53,020 nucleotides of DNA from NCBI RefSeq assembly GCF_001753675.2, contig NZ_MJUW02000026.1, positions 1,000 to 54,019 on the forward strand. Reading direction: 5' to 3'. Source of the stretch: Candidatus Brocadia sapporoensis. Lineage in GTDB: Bacteria > Planctomycetota > Brocadiia > Brocadiales > Brocadiaceae. Of the stretch, positions 1 to 8,453 are shown piece after piece. Both the position numbers and the translations under genes were made by a program. A model generated the notes under the pieces. It was not told the DNA's origin. It was given only the letters and a program-made list of their open reading frames with translations, and searched no databases. Position 1 is the stretch's first letter. Every line of letters starts with the position of its first letter.

Positions 1-385
1 GGAAAATTATTTGCTGTTGACGCGGATAGAACAGGCATTTAAGGATTTGAAGGGATCACTTTCCATCCGCCCCATCTGGCACCAATGGGAACGGAGAATT
101 AATGCCCATATCTTTGTTTCCTTTTTGGCTTTTTGTCTTCACACGACACTGCGCAATCTTGCGCGGGGGAGGGCCGGCGGGCTGACGTCTGAAGCGATCT
201 TGGAAAAACTGTCGGGCATTCACATGATAGACGTTCATTTACCGACCACGGATGGCCGTCACATTGTCATGAGCCGTTATACCCAGCCGGAGAAGGACGT
301 TTTACTCCTTTTGGCGCAGTTGGGAATGACGCTTCCTGAACAACCGCCGCCTAAGGTTTACGCATCCGGACAGATCGGCCTGTAG
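1..385 (+). CDS. IS transposase, C-terminal part (gene starts before the window)
   Basis: The reading frame is open from base 2, so the gene enters from the left and only its last ~128 codons are present. The visible part begins with the segment RIEQAFKDLK, which looks like the conserved glutamate region (third acidic residue of the DDE catalytic triad) of IS4/IS1634-type transposases, followed by a hydrophobic helix and a conserved arginine-rich stretch. The enzyme would cut and rejoin DNA at the ends of its own element. A 23-base sequence 56 bases after the stop reappears inverted at 52963-52985 and may be the terminal repeat of this element. The family call is by motif resemblance only; whether the complete transposase is intact cannot be seen. 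Confidence 0.75.
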   Translation, partial: ENYLLLTRIEQAFKDLKGSLSIRPIWHQWERRINAHIFVSFLAFCLHTTLRNLARGRAGGLTSEAILEKLSGIHMIDVHLPTTDGRHIVMSRYTQPEKDVLLLLAQLGMTLPEQPPPKVYASGQIGL

Positions 386-440
386 TGCCGACCTTTTTGA
401 ACGACTCCTTGATTTTACTGGCTCAGCGGGTTGCATACCC

Positions 441-463
441 CTCGAATTGCGAAAGTCGGGTTA
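441..463. repeat. Putative right terminal inverted repeat of the IS
   Basis: A 23-base sequence beginning CTCGAATTGCGAAAG and ending in GGGTTA lies 56 bases after the transposase stop. Its exact reverse complement occurs at 52963-52985, at the other edge of the window. A perfect inverted 23-mer next to a transposase gene is what the two ends of an insertion sequence look like. The matching element at the right edge runs out of the window, so the pairing is inferred. Confidence 0.6.
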
Positions 464-674
464 AGATGTTTCCATTCCATGTTCTGATACAAACGTTCCA
501 TTGGTCCGCCTTTGCTCGCGCCCCAATGAGGGGAGTCAGGAACTGAACTGCATCATTTGTGTTGCTTCTATTTTAATCCTTGAAAGCCACAGAGAAAGAA
601 TTATAATGTTTTCCTCACAGAGCACGAACTTTCTTCCGTACCTATCACGTACACTTTTTAAGGAATAGAAACCG
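464..674. other. Intergenic region between IS end and proS
   Basis: About 210 bases without a convincing gene. The last part holds the proS ribosome binding site (AAGGAA, about 9 bases before the ATG). I see no clear consensus promoter and no long inverted repeat. Confidence 0.5.
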
Positions 675-2393
675 ATGAAATGGTCACAAACCCTGATTCC
701 CACTCTGAAAGAGAGCCCTTCAGAGGCGGAAATCGAGAGTCATAAACTAATGATCCGCGCCGGTTTGATCCGTCGGATCACGGCAGGCGCTTATGCATAT
801 TTACCCCTGGGAACCCTCGTGCTGAATAAAGTCATTGCCATTGTACGCGAAGAGATGAATCGGGCGGGTGCAGTTGAGGTATTCCTCCCGTCCCTTCAAC
901 CGCTGGATCTTCTCGAAGAAAGTGGCCGCTTACAGGTATTTGGAGACGACCTGATCACCTTTGAAGACCGGCATGGCAAAATTACGGCACTCGGCCCTAC
1001 CCACGAAGAAATTATTACGGATATCGTGAGAAATGAAATTAATTCCTACCGGCAACTTCCCATCACGCTGTACCAAATTCAAACCAAATTCCGGGATGAA
1101 ACGAGACCCCGTTTCGGCGTTCTGCGCAGCAAAGAATTTATCATGAAAGACGCCTATAGCTTCGACCTGGATTACGAGGGTCTTAACAAGAGCTACAAAT
1201 CCATGTATGACGCCTACTGCCGCATATTTGATCGGTGTGGCCTTGACTATCTCGTTGTTGAAGCAGACTCAGGCGCTATGGGCGGAGATGTTTCCCATGA
1301 GTTTATGGTTCCGAGTCCTGTGGGTGAGGATGTTCTCATCCGATGCCCGAAATGCGGTTACAGTGCCAACCGTGAGCGTGCAGAACCTGCCCCTCTTCTG
1401 CAAGAAAACCATGCAGCGCTCCGGACGCTTAAGGAAATCCCGACACCCAACAAGCATACTATCCAGGAGGTCAGTGACTTTTTACAGATAAAACCTCATC
1501 AGATGGTTAAAACTATGATTTATATCTCAAACGGTCAACCGGTTGCTGTCCTCCTGCGCGGTGATCATGAGGTCAATGAAACCAAATTAACCAAGGTACT
1601 TGGCCAGGGTGCGGTTGCACTGGCGGATCAAGCCACTATAGAGCAGGTTACGCATGCCCGGGTCGGGTTTGCTGGTCCTGTGGGGCTGAAGGTAGAAATC
1701 ATAGCGGACCAGGCCGTATCCGTACTTCGCAATTTTGTTACCGGTGCTAACAAATCAGACATGCACTTAGACAATGTCAATGCCGAACGTGATTTTAACA
1801 TCAGCCGTGTTGCAGATATTCGCTATGTAACCACGGGCGACCGGTGCAAAATATGCAATCACGAGATCAACATTTCACAGGGAATTGAAATCGGACATGT
1901 ATTTAAACTCGGCACAAAATACAGCGATACTCTAAAGGCAAAATTCCTGGACGCCAATGGCAAGGGGAAATCGATGATCATGGGCTGCTACGGAATAGGG
2001 ATTAACCGTATCATTGCCTCTGCCATTGAAAGATCACACGATGAAAACGGAATTATATGGCCACTTTCACTGGCGCCGTACAAGATCATCATCATCCCTG
2101 TCAACGTCAACGATCCTTCTGTCATGCAGGTGGCAGATCACCTTTATGATGATCTTACAAATGTTGCGGGCATGGAGGTGTTGCTGGACGACCGCGACCA
2201 GAGGCCCGGTGTTAAATTTAAAGATGCAGATCTGATTGGCATCCCACTAAAAATTATCATCGGCAAGAAATTTACTGAAACGAAAGAGATTGAAATAAAG
2301 TTGAGGAAAAACGGCGAAACATTCCAGACAACACCTGATGGGGTTCGACCAAAGATAGAACTGCTTTTTAAAGAACTTTCAAAATCTTCATGA
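675..2393 (+). CDS. proS: Prolyl-tRNA synthetase (bacterial type with editing insertion)
   Basis: Cytoplasmic class II aminoacyl-tRNA synthetase that charges tRNA-Pro with proline. At 572 aa it has the usual length of the bacterial ProRS type. The catalytic core is split: motif 2 (TKFRDETRPRFG, about residue 137) precedes, and motif 3 (GCYGIGINRII, about residue 436) follows, an insertion of about 180 residues resembling the YbaK-like INS domain that hydrolyses Ala-tRNA-Pro. Cys pairs CPKC (about 223) and CKIC (about 391) flank the insertion, as in relatives. The C-terminal anticodon-binding domain occupies roughly residues 470-570. ATG start with AAGGAA upstream. First gene of a same-strand series with the DUF4416 gene and ndk. 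Confidence 0.95.
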   Translation: MKWSQTLIPTLKESPSEAEIESHKLMIRAGLIRRITAGAYAYLPLGTLVLNKVIAIVREEMNRAGAVEVFLPSLQPLDLLEESGRLQVFGDDLITFEDRHGKITALGPTHEEIITDIVRNEINSYRQLPITLYQIQTKFRDETRPRFGVLRSKEFIMKDAYSFDLDYEGLNKSYKSMYDAYCRIFDRCGLDYLVVEADSGAMGGDVSHEFMVPSPVGEDVLIRCPKCGYSANRERAEPAPLLQENHAALRTLKEIPTPNKHTIQEVSDFLQIKPHQMVKTMIYISNGQPVAVLLRGDHEVNETKLTKVLGQGAVALADQATIEQVTHARVGFAGPVGLKVEIIADQAVSVLRNFVTGANKSDMHLDNVNAERDFNISRVADIRYVTTGDRCKICNHEINISQGIEIGHVFKLGTKYSDTLKAKFLDANGKGKSMIMGCYGIGINRIIASAIERSHDENGIIWPLSLAPYKIIIIPVNVNDPSVMQVADHLYDDLTNVAGMEVLLDDRDQRPGVKFKDADLIGIPLKIIIGKKFTETKEIEIKLRKNGETFQTTPDGVRPKIELLFKELSKSS

Positions 2394-2466
2394 TATAATT
2401 TTTCTATATTCATTTTCTGTGTATTCGTATCTGTAATTATTTTAACCTCTGTAAACAGCAATTACC

Positions 2467-3009
2467 TTGGGCCGCATTTTCAAGCCAAAACCGGTAAATT
2501 TAACAATTGGTATTTTGACAAAGATTCCCGAACTTCTCCCGGAAACGGGAAAAGCCTTGGAAGCATCTTTTGGCACCATTGATTTAAAAAGCGACGTACT
2601 GCCTTTTTATTTTACCGATTATTATCGTGAAGAAATGGGTGAAGGAATTCGGAGACAATTTTACAGTTTCGAAAAACTCATTTCACCCGATGAGATTGCC
2701 ATTATTAAAGTACAAACCAATACCCTTGAGGAAGTCATTGCTGCTTCAATGAAATATCCTGTGAAACGTCCGGTCAATATTGACCCTGGTTATCTGAATG
2801 AAAGCCGGCTCATCCTCGCTTCCACCAAGGATTTCTCCCACCGTATCTATTTACAACATGGCATCTATGCAGAAGTAACCTTGAATTATCGCAGAGGCGG
2901 ATATGAATCCTTCCCATGGACGTTTCCTGACTACAAGAGTTCCGAATATCAAAATTTCTTTTTGCAAACAAGGGCACTTTACGTCAAAAAACTCAAGGAA
3001 GGTATGTGA
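2467..3009 (+). CDS. DUF4416 family protein
   Basis: A 180-residue protein that I recognise as DUF4416, a family of unknown function. Visible features are the N-terminal beta-strand region with KPVNLTIGIL, a central FYFTDYYREEMG segment and a C-terminal YRRGGYESFPWTFPDY region rich in aromatic residues. No signal peptide or membrane segment is apparent, so it is probably cytoplasmic. The start chosen is TTG at 2467; no strong ribosome binding site precedes it and the true start is uncertain. It sits 73 bases after proS and 43 bases before ndk on the same strand, a context that says little about its job. Confidence 0.7.
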   Translation: MGRIFKPKPVNLTIGILTKIPELLPETGKALEASFGTIDLKSDVLPFYFTDYYREEMGEGIRRQFYSFEKLISPDEIAIIKVQTNTLEEVIAASMKYPVKRPVNIDPGYLNESRLILASTKDFSHRIYLQHGIYAEVTLNYRRGGYESFPWTFPDYKSSEYQNFFLQTRALYVKKLKEGM

Positions 3010-3052
3010 AAACAAACCATCATATAAGTTTACAAGGAAAGGAAAACAGGGT

Positions 3053-3523
3053 ATGGAAAAGACCTTAATCATTTTAAAGCCCGATGCCCTTCAACGCCGT
3101 CTCTTAGGCAAGATCATTTCTCGTTTTGAGGAAAAGGGATTTCAAATCATAGGGCTTAAGATGATCCAAATTTCTGAAACCATGGCGAGACAGCACTATG
3201 CCGAACATGAGAGTAAGGATTTTTTTGAACCACTGGTCAAATACACCACTTCTGCACCGGTAATCGTTATGGTTCTGAAAGGAAAAAATATTGTAGAAAT
3301 TGCACGCAAAATGATGGGAGCGACCTTCGGTTTCAGAGCAGAGCCTGGTACCATTCGCGGCGATTATGCCGTCAGCAATCGGTTTAACCTGATCCATGGT
3401 TCTGACTCTTCTGCCGCTGCCGAAAGGGAGATAGCCGCCTTTTTCCATAAAGGAGAACTTTTTGAATACCAACCCGCAGATTTCTCATGGATCTATGATC
3501 TCTCTACCGGAAACATTATCTGA
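3053..3523 (+). CDS. ndk: Nucleoside diphosphate kinase
   Basis: Transfers the gamma phosphate from NTPs to NDPs through a phosphohistidine intermediate, balancing nucleotide pools in the cytoplasm. The 156-aa product opens with EKTLIILKPDAL (nucleotide-binding strand with the KPD motif) and carries the active-site histidine in NLIHGSDS at about residue 116. The ATG at 3053 is preceded by an AAGGAAAGG-type ribosome binding site about 8 bases away. The frame is also open further upstream from 2903, but that part overlaps the previous gene and does not match the family, so the internal ATG is preferred. Confidence 0.95.
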   Translation: MEKTLIILKPDALQRRLLGKIISRFEEKGFQIIGLKMIQISETMARQHYAEHESKDFFEPLVKYTTSAPVIVMVLKGKNIVEIARKMMGATFGFRAEPGTIRGDYAVSNRFNLIHGSDSSAAAEREIAAFFHKGELFEYQPADFSWIYDLSTGNII

Positions 3524-3540
3524 AAATCTTTCGTATTTCC

Positions 3541-3569
3541 TTGACAATGCTCCTGGCTAAAAATATAAT
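3541..3569 (+). promoter_or_regulatory. Consensus sigma-70 promoter upstream of hisD
   Basis: TTGACA at 3541-3546 and TATAAT at 3564-3569 are separated by exactly 17 bases, a perfect match to the housekeeping consensus. It lies 18 bases after the ndk stop and would start a transcript around 3576, giving a leader of about 180 bases before the hisD ATG at 3757. Confidence 0.75.
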
Positions 3570-3575
3570 TTCCAA

Positions 3576-3756
3576 CTTATCTATTGATAATACCTTACTG
3601 ATAAATATCTTACGGACAACGAGGTTGGGTCCTCGATAATTTTTGAGACTGCCATAACGCAGCAAACTGCAACCAGGTCTTCCATGGAAAAGAGGTCACG
3701 GAGTAGTTGTGGGGAAATTTGGTGGAAGAAAGAAGTTTTTACACGGTAATTCAATA
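3576..3756 (+). other. Long 5' leader of the his genes
   Basis: About 180 bases between the predicted start of transcription and hisD. It contains one short hairpin, CGAGG-TTGGGT-CCTCG at 3620-3635, followed by a weak T run. I see no run of histidine codons that would indicate a classical leader peptide and no T-box consensus, so any attenuation mechanism is unproven. Confidence 0.35.
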
Positions 3757-5097
3757 ATGCGGATACTCAGGACATGGGAAGGTAACGTTGACAGAGAAAT
3801 TGATAAACTCAAGAAAACGCTCAGTCTTTTTAATGACTCATCTGTTCAGCGCGCAACGGTACTAAAAATTATCCATGATGTTAAAAAACGAAAGGACGCA
3901 GCCCTGGTTAAATATAGCAGGCGCTTTGATCATGCGATTCTTTCGCCAAAGGATTTTCTGGTAAAAGAGCAGGAACTTGTAGAGGCATACGGAAAAATAT
4001 CGTATCGTTTTGTAAAGTCCATACAGAAAGCCGTTAAAAACATACGGATATATCAGGAACATATCCGTATCCGCAAGGTTAGCCCGTTGAAGGCAGATGG
4101 TATTGTGCTTGATACTTTATATGCCCCTTTAGAAAGCGCAGGGGTCTACGTCCCAGGCGGCGCAGCATCTTATCCTTCTACGGTCTTGATGAATGCCATC
4201 CCGGCGTGTGTCGCAGGTGTAAAAAAAATTATTATGACCACACCGCCCTCTCAGGACGGAACCATTCCACCAGAAAGGCTTGTTGCTGCGAGGGAAGCCG
4301 GCGTCGGTGAGATATACAAGATAGGCGGCGCCCAGGCCATTGCCGCTCTTGCGTTTGGCACAGAGACGATTCCAAGGGTTGACAAGATCGTGGGACCGGG
4401 AAATATTTTTGTAACCCTTGCAAAAAAGGAAATCTTTGGATATGCCGGCATCGATATGTTGGCAGGGCCCAGTGAAGTGGTAATTATCGCAGATGACCGT
4501 GCCAATCCATCGTTTGTTGCTTCTGACTTGTTATCCCAAGCAGAACACACGCCAGGAATCTCAATCCTGGTCACGTGCTCAACGGTACTGGCAGAACAGG
4601 TAAATCGGGAATTAAAACAACAATTAACGAAACTCAAGCGGTATGCAGGAACAAAAGAGTGTCTTGAAAAATTTGGCATTATTCTTCTGACCAAAAACCT
4701 TGAAGAATGCGTTGAAATAGCCAATACCTTAGCTCCGGAGCATTTGCAGATTATGACACAAAACCCCAGATCCCTTATATCGCGAATAAAACATGCCGGG
4801 GCAATTTTTCTGGGACCGTACACCCCGGTTGCTGTGGGAGATTACATTGCAGGTCCTTCCCATGTACTTCCAACAGGGGGAACTGCGCGTTTTTCATCTG
4901 GATTATCGGTCAATGATTTCCTGAAGAGGTATAGTGCGATAACCTATTCTAAATCAGCGCTCAGAGAAGCATATCAAGATATTGCTGAAATTTCAGAAGC
5001 TGAGGGTTTGGATGCACATACATGGTCCGTTCAAATACGGCTAACTCCGAAGGAAAACGTCCGTCGTAACGGCACAAAATCTTTACCAAAATTTTAA
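3757..5097 (+). CDS. hisD: Histidinol dehydrogenase
   Basis: Catalyses the last two oxidations of histidine synthesis, L-histidinol to L-histidine with two NAD+, using a zinc ion. The product is 446 aa from the ATG at 3757, near the usual family length. Key segments are visible: AGPSEVVIIAD (about 237), SQAEHTPG with zinc-ligand Gln/His (about 258), LAPEHLQ with the catalytic Glu-His pair (about 324), GDYIAGPSHVLPTGG (about 357) and the C-terminal AHTWSVQIR histidine (about 420). The frame is open to a GTG at 3709, but family proteins begin close to the ATG. It is followed by hisC after 12 bases, so the genes are presumably co-transcribed from the promoter at 3541. Confidence 0.95.
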   Translation: MRILRTWEGNVDREIDKLKKTLSLFNDSSVQRATVLKIIHDVKKRKDAALVKYSRRFDHAILSPKDFLVKEQELVEAYGKISYRFVKSIQKAVKNIRIYQEHIRIRKVSPLKADGIVLDTLYAPLESAGVYVPGGAASYPSTVLMNAIPACVAGVKKIIMTTPPSQDGTIPPERLVAAREAGVGEIYKIGGAQAIAALAFGTETIPRVDKIVGPGNIFVTLAKKEIFGYAGIDMLAGPSEVVIIADDRANPSFVASDLLSQAEHTPGISILVTCSTVLAEQVNRELKQQLTKLKRYAGTKECLEKFGIILLTKNLEECVEIANTLAPEHLQIMTQNPRSLISRIKHAGAIFLGPYTPVAVGDYIAGPSHVLPTGGTARFSSGLSVNDFLKRYSAITYSKSALREAYQDIAEISEAEGLDAHTWSVQIRLTPKENVRRNGTKSLPKF

Positions 5098-5109
5098 AGG
5101 ATTACCTTA

Positions 5110-6192
5110 TTGAGCTATTTTCGACCCAATATTGAAAGGATGTCCGGATATATACCTGGCGAGCAGCCGAAAGACGGCATTTACATAAAGCTCAACACCA
5201 ATGAAAATCCTTATCCGCCTTCATCAAGGGTATTACATGCTATTAACGAGGCAGTGAATGAGAATCTGCGTCTTTATCCTGATCCAGTCGCAACGGCAGC
5301 CAGAATAAAAATTGCCAATGTCTTAGGTACAAAACCGGAATACGTTATGGCAGGAAACGGTTCCGATGACCTGTTATCGATAATTATACGGAGTTTTGCA
5401 GGGGAAGGGGATAAGGTGGTTTTCCCTTACCCTTCGTATATGCTTTATAAAACACTTGCAGAACTTCAAGATAGTACGGCATGCAACATAGACTTTACCG
5501 AAGACTACGCCCTTCCCAAAGATTTTCTGATAAAGGGGGCGAAAGTTACTTTTCTTGCAAATCCAAATTCACCTTCCGGCACGATGATTCCGTCTCAGGA
5601 AATATCCAGAATTGCCTCTCAGATTGATGGAGTGCTGGTCATTGACGAGGCATATGCTGATTTTGCAGAAGATAATTGCCTTTCCCTGGTCGAGCAACAC
5701 CGTAATGTCCTTATCCTGAGAACCCTGTCGAAATCTTACTCATTGGCCGGTATCAGACTGGGTTTTTGTATTGCTCAGGAGTCTCTCATTCAAGGAATGA
5801 TGAAGGTAAAGGATTCGTATAATGTTGATCGCCTTAGCATTGCAGCCGTAGTAGCAGCGCTGGATGATCAAAAAAGCATGAAGACACATGTCGAAAAGAT
5901 AAAGGAAACAAGACTCCATCTTATGAAATCCCTGCAGGAAATGGGATTTTTTGTATATCCTTCACAAACCAACTTTGTATTGGCGCGGTGTATGAGAGGA
6001 ATATCCGCCCACACGCTCTACCAGGAGCTCAAATCACGGAAGATATTGGTGCGATATTTTAATCTGCGACGACTGGACGATTGTCTGCGCATTACCATTG
6101 GGACAAGAGAAGAAATCGACATACTGATTCAACATCTGAAAGAACTTTTAACTACCAAACATTCAAAAATAAGTAATGTCTGCTGTCGGTAA
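5110..6192 (+). CDS. hisC: Histidinol-phosphate aminotransferase
   Basis: PLP-dependent fold-type I aminotransferase converting imidazole acetol phosphate to histidinol phosphate. The 360-aa product has the substrate-binding LNTNENPYPPS near residue 30, the GNGSDD segment, the NPNSPSG motif in the middle and the PLP lysine in LSKSYSLAGIRLGF at about residue 207. The start is TTG at 5110 with AAAGG about 10 bases upstream. Its 3' end overlaps the frame of the next gene, and together with hisD and hisB it forms a his gene cluster; the other his genes are outside the window. Confidence 0.95.
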   Translation: MSYFRPNIERMSGYIPGEQPKDGIYIKLNTNENPYPPSSRVLHAINEAVNENLRLYPDPVATAARIKIANVLGTKPEYVMAGNGSDDLLSIIIRSFAGEGDKVVFPYPSYMLYKTLAELQDSTACNIDFTEDYALPKDFLIKGAKVTFLANPNSPSGTMIPSQEISRIASQIDGVLVIDEAYADFAEDNCLSLVEQHRNVLILRTLSKSYSLAGIRLGFCIAQESLIQGMMKVKDSYNVDRLSIAAVVAALDDQKSMKTHVEKIKETRLHLMKSLQEMGFFVYPSQTNFVLARCMRGISAHTLYQELKSRKILVRYFNLRRLDDCLRITIGTREEIDILIQHLKELLTTKHSKISNVCCR

Positions 6193-6226
6193 GCCCGGAA
6201 GCAGCAGCCATATTGATACAATTATT

Positions 6227-6817
6227 ATGACAAAAAGAACAGCCTCCATTCAGCGAAAGACCAAAGAAACAGAGATTGCTTTAACCCTCAACATCGACGG
6301 AGAGGGCAATAGCCATATTACTACCGGCATCGGCTTCTTTGACCATATGCTTGATATCCTCACCAAACACAGCCTGCTCGACCTGGAACTCAAAGCTGTT
6401 GGCGACCGTATGGTAGACGATCATCACACGGTAGAGGACGTGGGAATATGCCTGGGACAGGGGCTGAAAGAAGCATTGGGAGACAAAAAGGGGATCCGAC
6501 GATTTTCAAATTCAAGCGTCCCGATGCAAGAAGCTCTTGCCTCAATCGCCCTGGACATCAGCGGCAGACCTGCATTGGTGTATAATGCCACCTTCCATAC
6601 CGGGAAGATTGGGAATTTTGATGCAGAACTCATTGAAGAATTTCTCAAGTCGTTCAGCACAAATGCCGGAATAAATTTGCACGTAAATGTGCCGTACGGC
6701 AGCAATACACACCACATAGCAGAGGCTATATTTAAGGGACTTGCGAAGGCATTGCAAGATGCTGTCCGGATAGACGAGCGTGTGAAAGACATTCCGTCAA
6801 CGAAGGGAATGCTCTGA
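6227..6817 (+). CDS. hisB: Imidazoleglycerol-phosphate dehydratase
   Basis: Dehydrates imidazoleglycerol phosphate to imidazole acetol phosphate, the step before HisC. The 196-aa monofunctional enzyme shows GIGFFDHMLD, the manganese-binding DDHHTVEDVG motif and a second His-His motif, HHIAEAIFKGLAKAL. The ATG at 6227 gives the normal N-terminus (TKRTASIQRKTKET); an upstream in-frame ATG at 6176 would overlap hisC and adds residues not typical of the family. It lacks the fused histidinol-phosphatase domain of the E. coli enzyme. Last gene of the hisDCB run. Confidence 0.95.
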   Translation: MTKRTASIQRKTKETEIALTLNIDGEGNSHITTGIGFFDHMLDILTKHSLLDLELKAVGDRMVDDHHTVEDVGICLGQGLKEALGDKKGIRRFSNSSVPMQEALASIALDISGRPALVYNATFHTGKIGNFDAELIEEFLKSFSTNAGINLHVNVPYGSNTHHIAEAIFKGLAKALQDAVRIDERVKDIPSTKGML

Positions 6818-6845
6818 TACTATCTATACACGTATTACCAATTTT

Positions 6846-6975
6846 GTAACAATTTAGTTTTTTTAAAAACCCCCTATAGGAATAATGTTGCCTTGTAGGG
6901 GCAGGTTTGAAACCTGCCCCTACTGCATTTAATATCCGGTTTTTATTGGAAATTTTCAAAAAACTAAATTGTTAC
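6846..6975. mobile_element. 130-bp MITE-like element, copy 1
   Basis: The element begins GTAACAATTTAGTTTTTT and ends with the inverse AAAAAACTAAATTGTTAC. In its middle is a second palindrome, GTAGGGGCAGG-TTTGAAA-CCTGCCCCTAC. A copy of identical length occurs in inverted orientation at 42833-42962 with about 90% identity. Terminal inverted repeats, short length and no coding capacity fit a miniature inverted-repeat transposable element. No clear target-site duplication is seen. Lying just after hisB, it may also fold in the mRNA and act as a 3' end. Confidence 0.7.
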
Positions 6976-7316
6976 CTAATTTTTTGTATAGCTGGTTAAC
7001 TGGGAAGAGCTGCATTGGCCATCAAACACCACGCATTTATTCACCGTTGCTTGTCTTTTTGTGAGCGATGCACACCTATGGCAAGGTATATTTCGTGCTG
7101 ATTTAATCGTAGACGGTTGGAGCGAAATATCTGGAATACTTCTCACGTCAAGCGCTAATTCCAACCTTGCTAATATGACGTAGTTCAGTTTTTACAAGTT
7201 TAAATCAGCGCCAGAAGCAGGGGCAAACGGCTGTCCTCCTCTACAAGAGATTTAGCCTTGCCTATCAGGTAGAGGATTCACTTGAAATTCAAATACTTTA
7301 ATATAAGGAACTATTC
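6976..7316 (+). other. Intergenic region upstream of the propeller gene
   Basis: About 340 bases without a convincing gene. A minus-strand frame at 6976-7164 gives no recognisable protein. The 3' part holds a possible H-type pseudoknot at 7222-7276, listed separately, and an AAGG ribosome binding site just before the ATG at 7317. Confidence 0.4.
7222..7276 (+). promoter_or_regulatory. Possible pseudoknot RNA in the leader of the propeller gene
   Basis: Stem 1 pairs GGCAA-ac-GGCT (7222-7232) with AGCC-TTGCC (7254-7262). Eight bases in its loop, TCCTCTAC (7237-7244), are exactly complementary to GTAGAGGA (7269-7276) downstream, so the two helices interlock as an H-type pseudoknot. It ends about 40 bases before the start codon. 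It matches no riboswitch consensus I know, and may be chance pairing. Confidence 0.35.
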
Positions 7317-8453
7317 ATGCTTAAAAAACATACTAGAACTTCTACACTGCCGCTATTATTTGTTTCGTTATTTCTTGTCGCACTGCCAACAACACTTTAT
7401 GCACAACTCGCCGACTCTCCTTGGCCCATGTTCAGGCACGACTTACAGCATACCGGAAGAAGCGCATCTGTGGGTATTCAAAAATCTGAACTCAAATGGA
7501 TATTTCAAACCGGAGGTCCTGTTACTTCCTCTCCGGCAATCGGGAAAGACGGTACTATTTACTTTGGTTCGAAAGACAAAAAACTCTATGCCATCTCCAG
7601 AAATGGCAAACTGAAATGGGCATTTGAAACACAAAATGAGGTTGATTCATCGCCTGCCATCCGAAAAGACGGCGTCATTGTTTTCGGCTCGTGGGACGGG
7701 CACCTCTATGCAGTAAATCCCGACGGTACTTTACGCTGGAAGTACAAGTCCGAAGGCGGTATCATTTCATCCCCTGCCATTGCGCCCGATGGTATGATTT
7801 ATGTAGGGTCATGGGATAACAAACTCCACGCCATTACCCACGATGGACAGCTTCGATGGACGCAAAAGACAGCAGACCATATTGTGTCGTCTCCTGCCAT
7901 GGCACCGGATGGCATGATCTATTTCGGCTCCGGAGACTATTACTTATTTGCCATGAAACCTGTAGGCAAAGCAGTGTGGAGTTTTGGTACCAGATATCTG
8001 CTCGACGCCTCACCTTTAATTGCACCGAATGGAAATATTTATGTCGGTTCTGAGGATGCCAGGTTTTACGCTTTTCGTCCGGATGGTCATGTAGAATGGA
8101 CTTTTGATACGCTCTACGATATTGATTCTTCTGCAGCCATCGATACTGAAGGAAACGTGTACTTTGGTTCCGGAAACAATAACTTCTATGCATTTACGCC
8201 CATGGGAAAACTGAAGTGGTGCTACGAGACAGGATCTTCGGTTCACTCGTCACCGGCTATTGCAAACGGCACAATCTATATCGGTTCAAGAGATAAAAAA
8301 TTGTATGCCTTAAATGCCGATGGAAGTTTGAAATGGTTTTTTGAAACAGGCGGTGCAATAGAATCATCACCGGCCATTGATGCCGATGGCACCATTTATA
8401 TTGGTTCCAATGATGGAAAACTTTATGCGATTGGGGATGCTTCCAATCGATAA
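7317..8453 (+). CDS. Exported PQQ-type beta-propeller protein (eight repeats)
   Basis: A 378-residue protein with a Sec signal peptide (basic LKKHTRT, hydrophobic core, cleavage probably after LYA near residue 30) and eight tandem repeats of about 38 residues. Each repeat carries an SSPAI...DG.IY.GS.D..LYA core and a following W, the signature of PQQ-like/BamB-like propeller blades. Eight blades predict a closed eight-bladed propeller exported across the inner membrane. In BamB such propellers are protein-binding scaffolds; in quinoprotein dehydrogenases they hold PQQ, but catalytic extensions are absent here. The ATG has AAGGAA upstream. The stop codon is immediately followed by an intergenic repeat. 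Confidence 0.8.
   Translation: MLKKHTRTSTLPLLFVSLFLVALPTTLYAQLADSPWPMFRHDLQHTGRSASVGIQKSELKWIFQTGGPVTSSPAIGKDGTIYFGSKDKKLYAISRNGKLKWAFETQNEVDSSPAIRKDGVIVFGSWDGHLYAVNPDGTLRWKYKSEGGIISSPAIAPDGMIYVGSWDNKLHAITHDGQLRWTQKTADHIVSSPAMAPDGMIYFGSGDYYLFAMKPVGKAVWSFGTRYLLDASPLIAPNGNIYVGSEDARFYAFRPDGHVEWTFDTLYDIDSSAAIDTEGNVYFGSGNNNFYAFTPMGKLKWCYETGSSVHSSPAIANGTIYIGSRDKKLYALNADGSLKWFFETGGAIESSPAIDADGTIYIGSNDGKLYAIGDASNR

Noticed and set aside
3576-3756. T-box or histidine leader peptide in front of hisD
   Set aside because: No T-box consensus and no run of His codons were found.
4251-4823. 190-codon minus-strand frame
   Set aside because: Antisense shadow of hisD.
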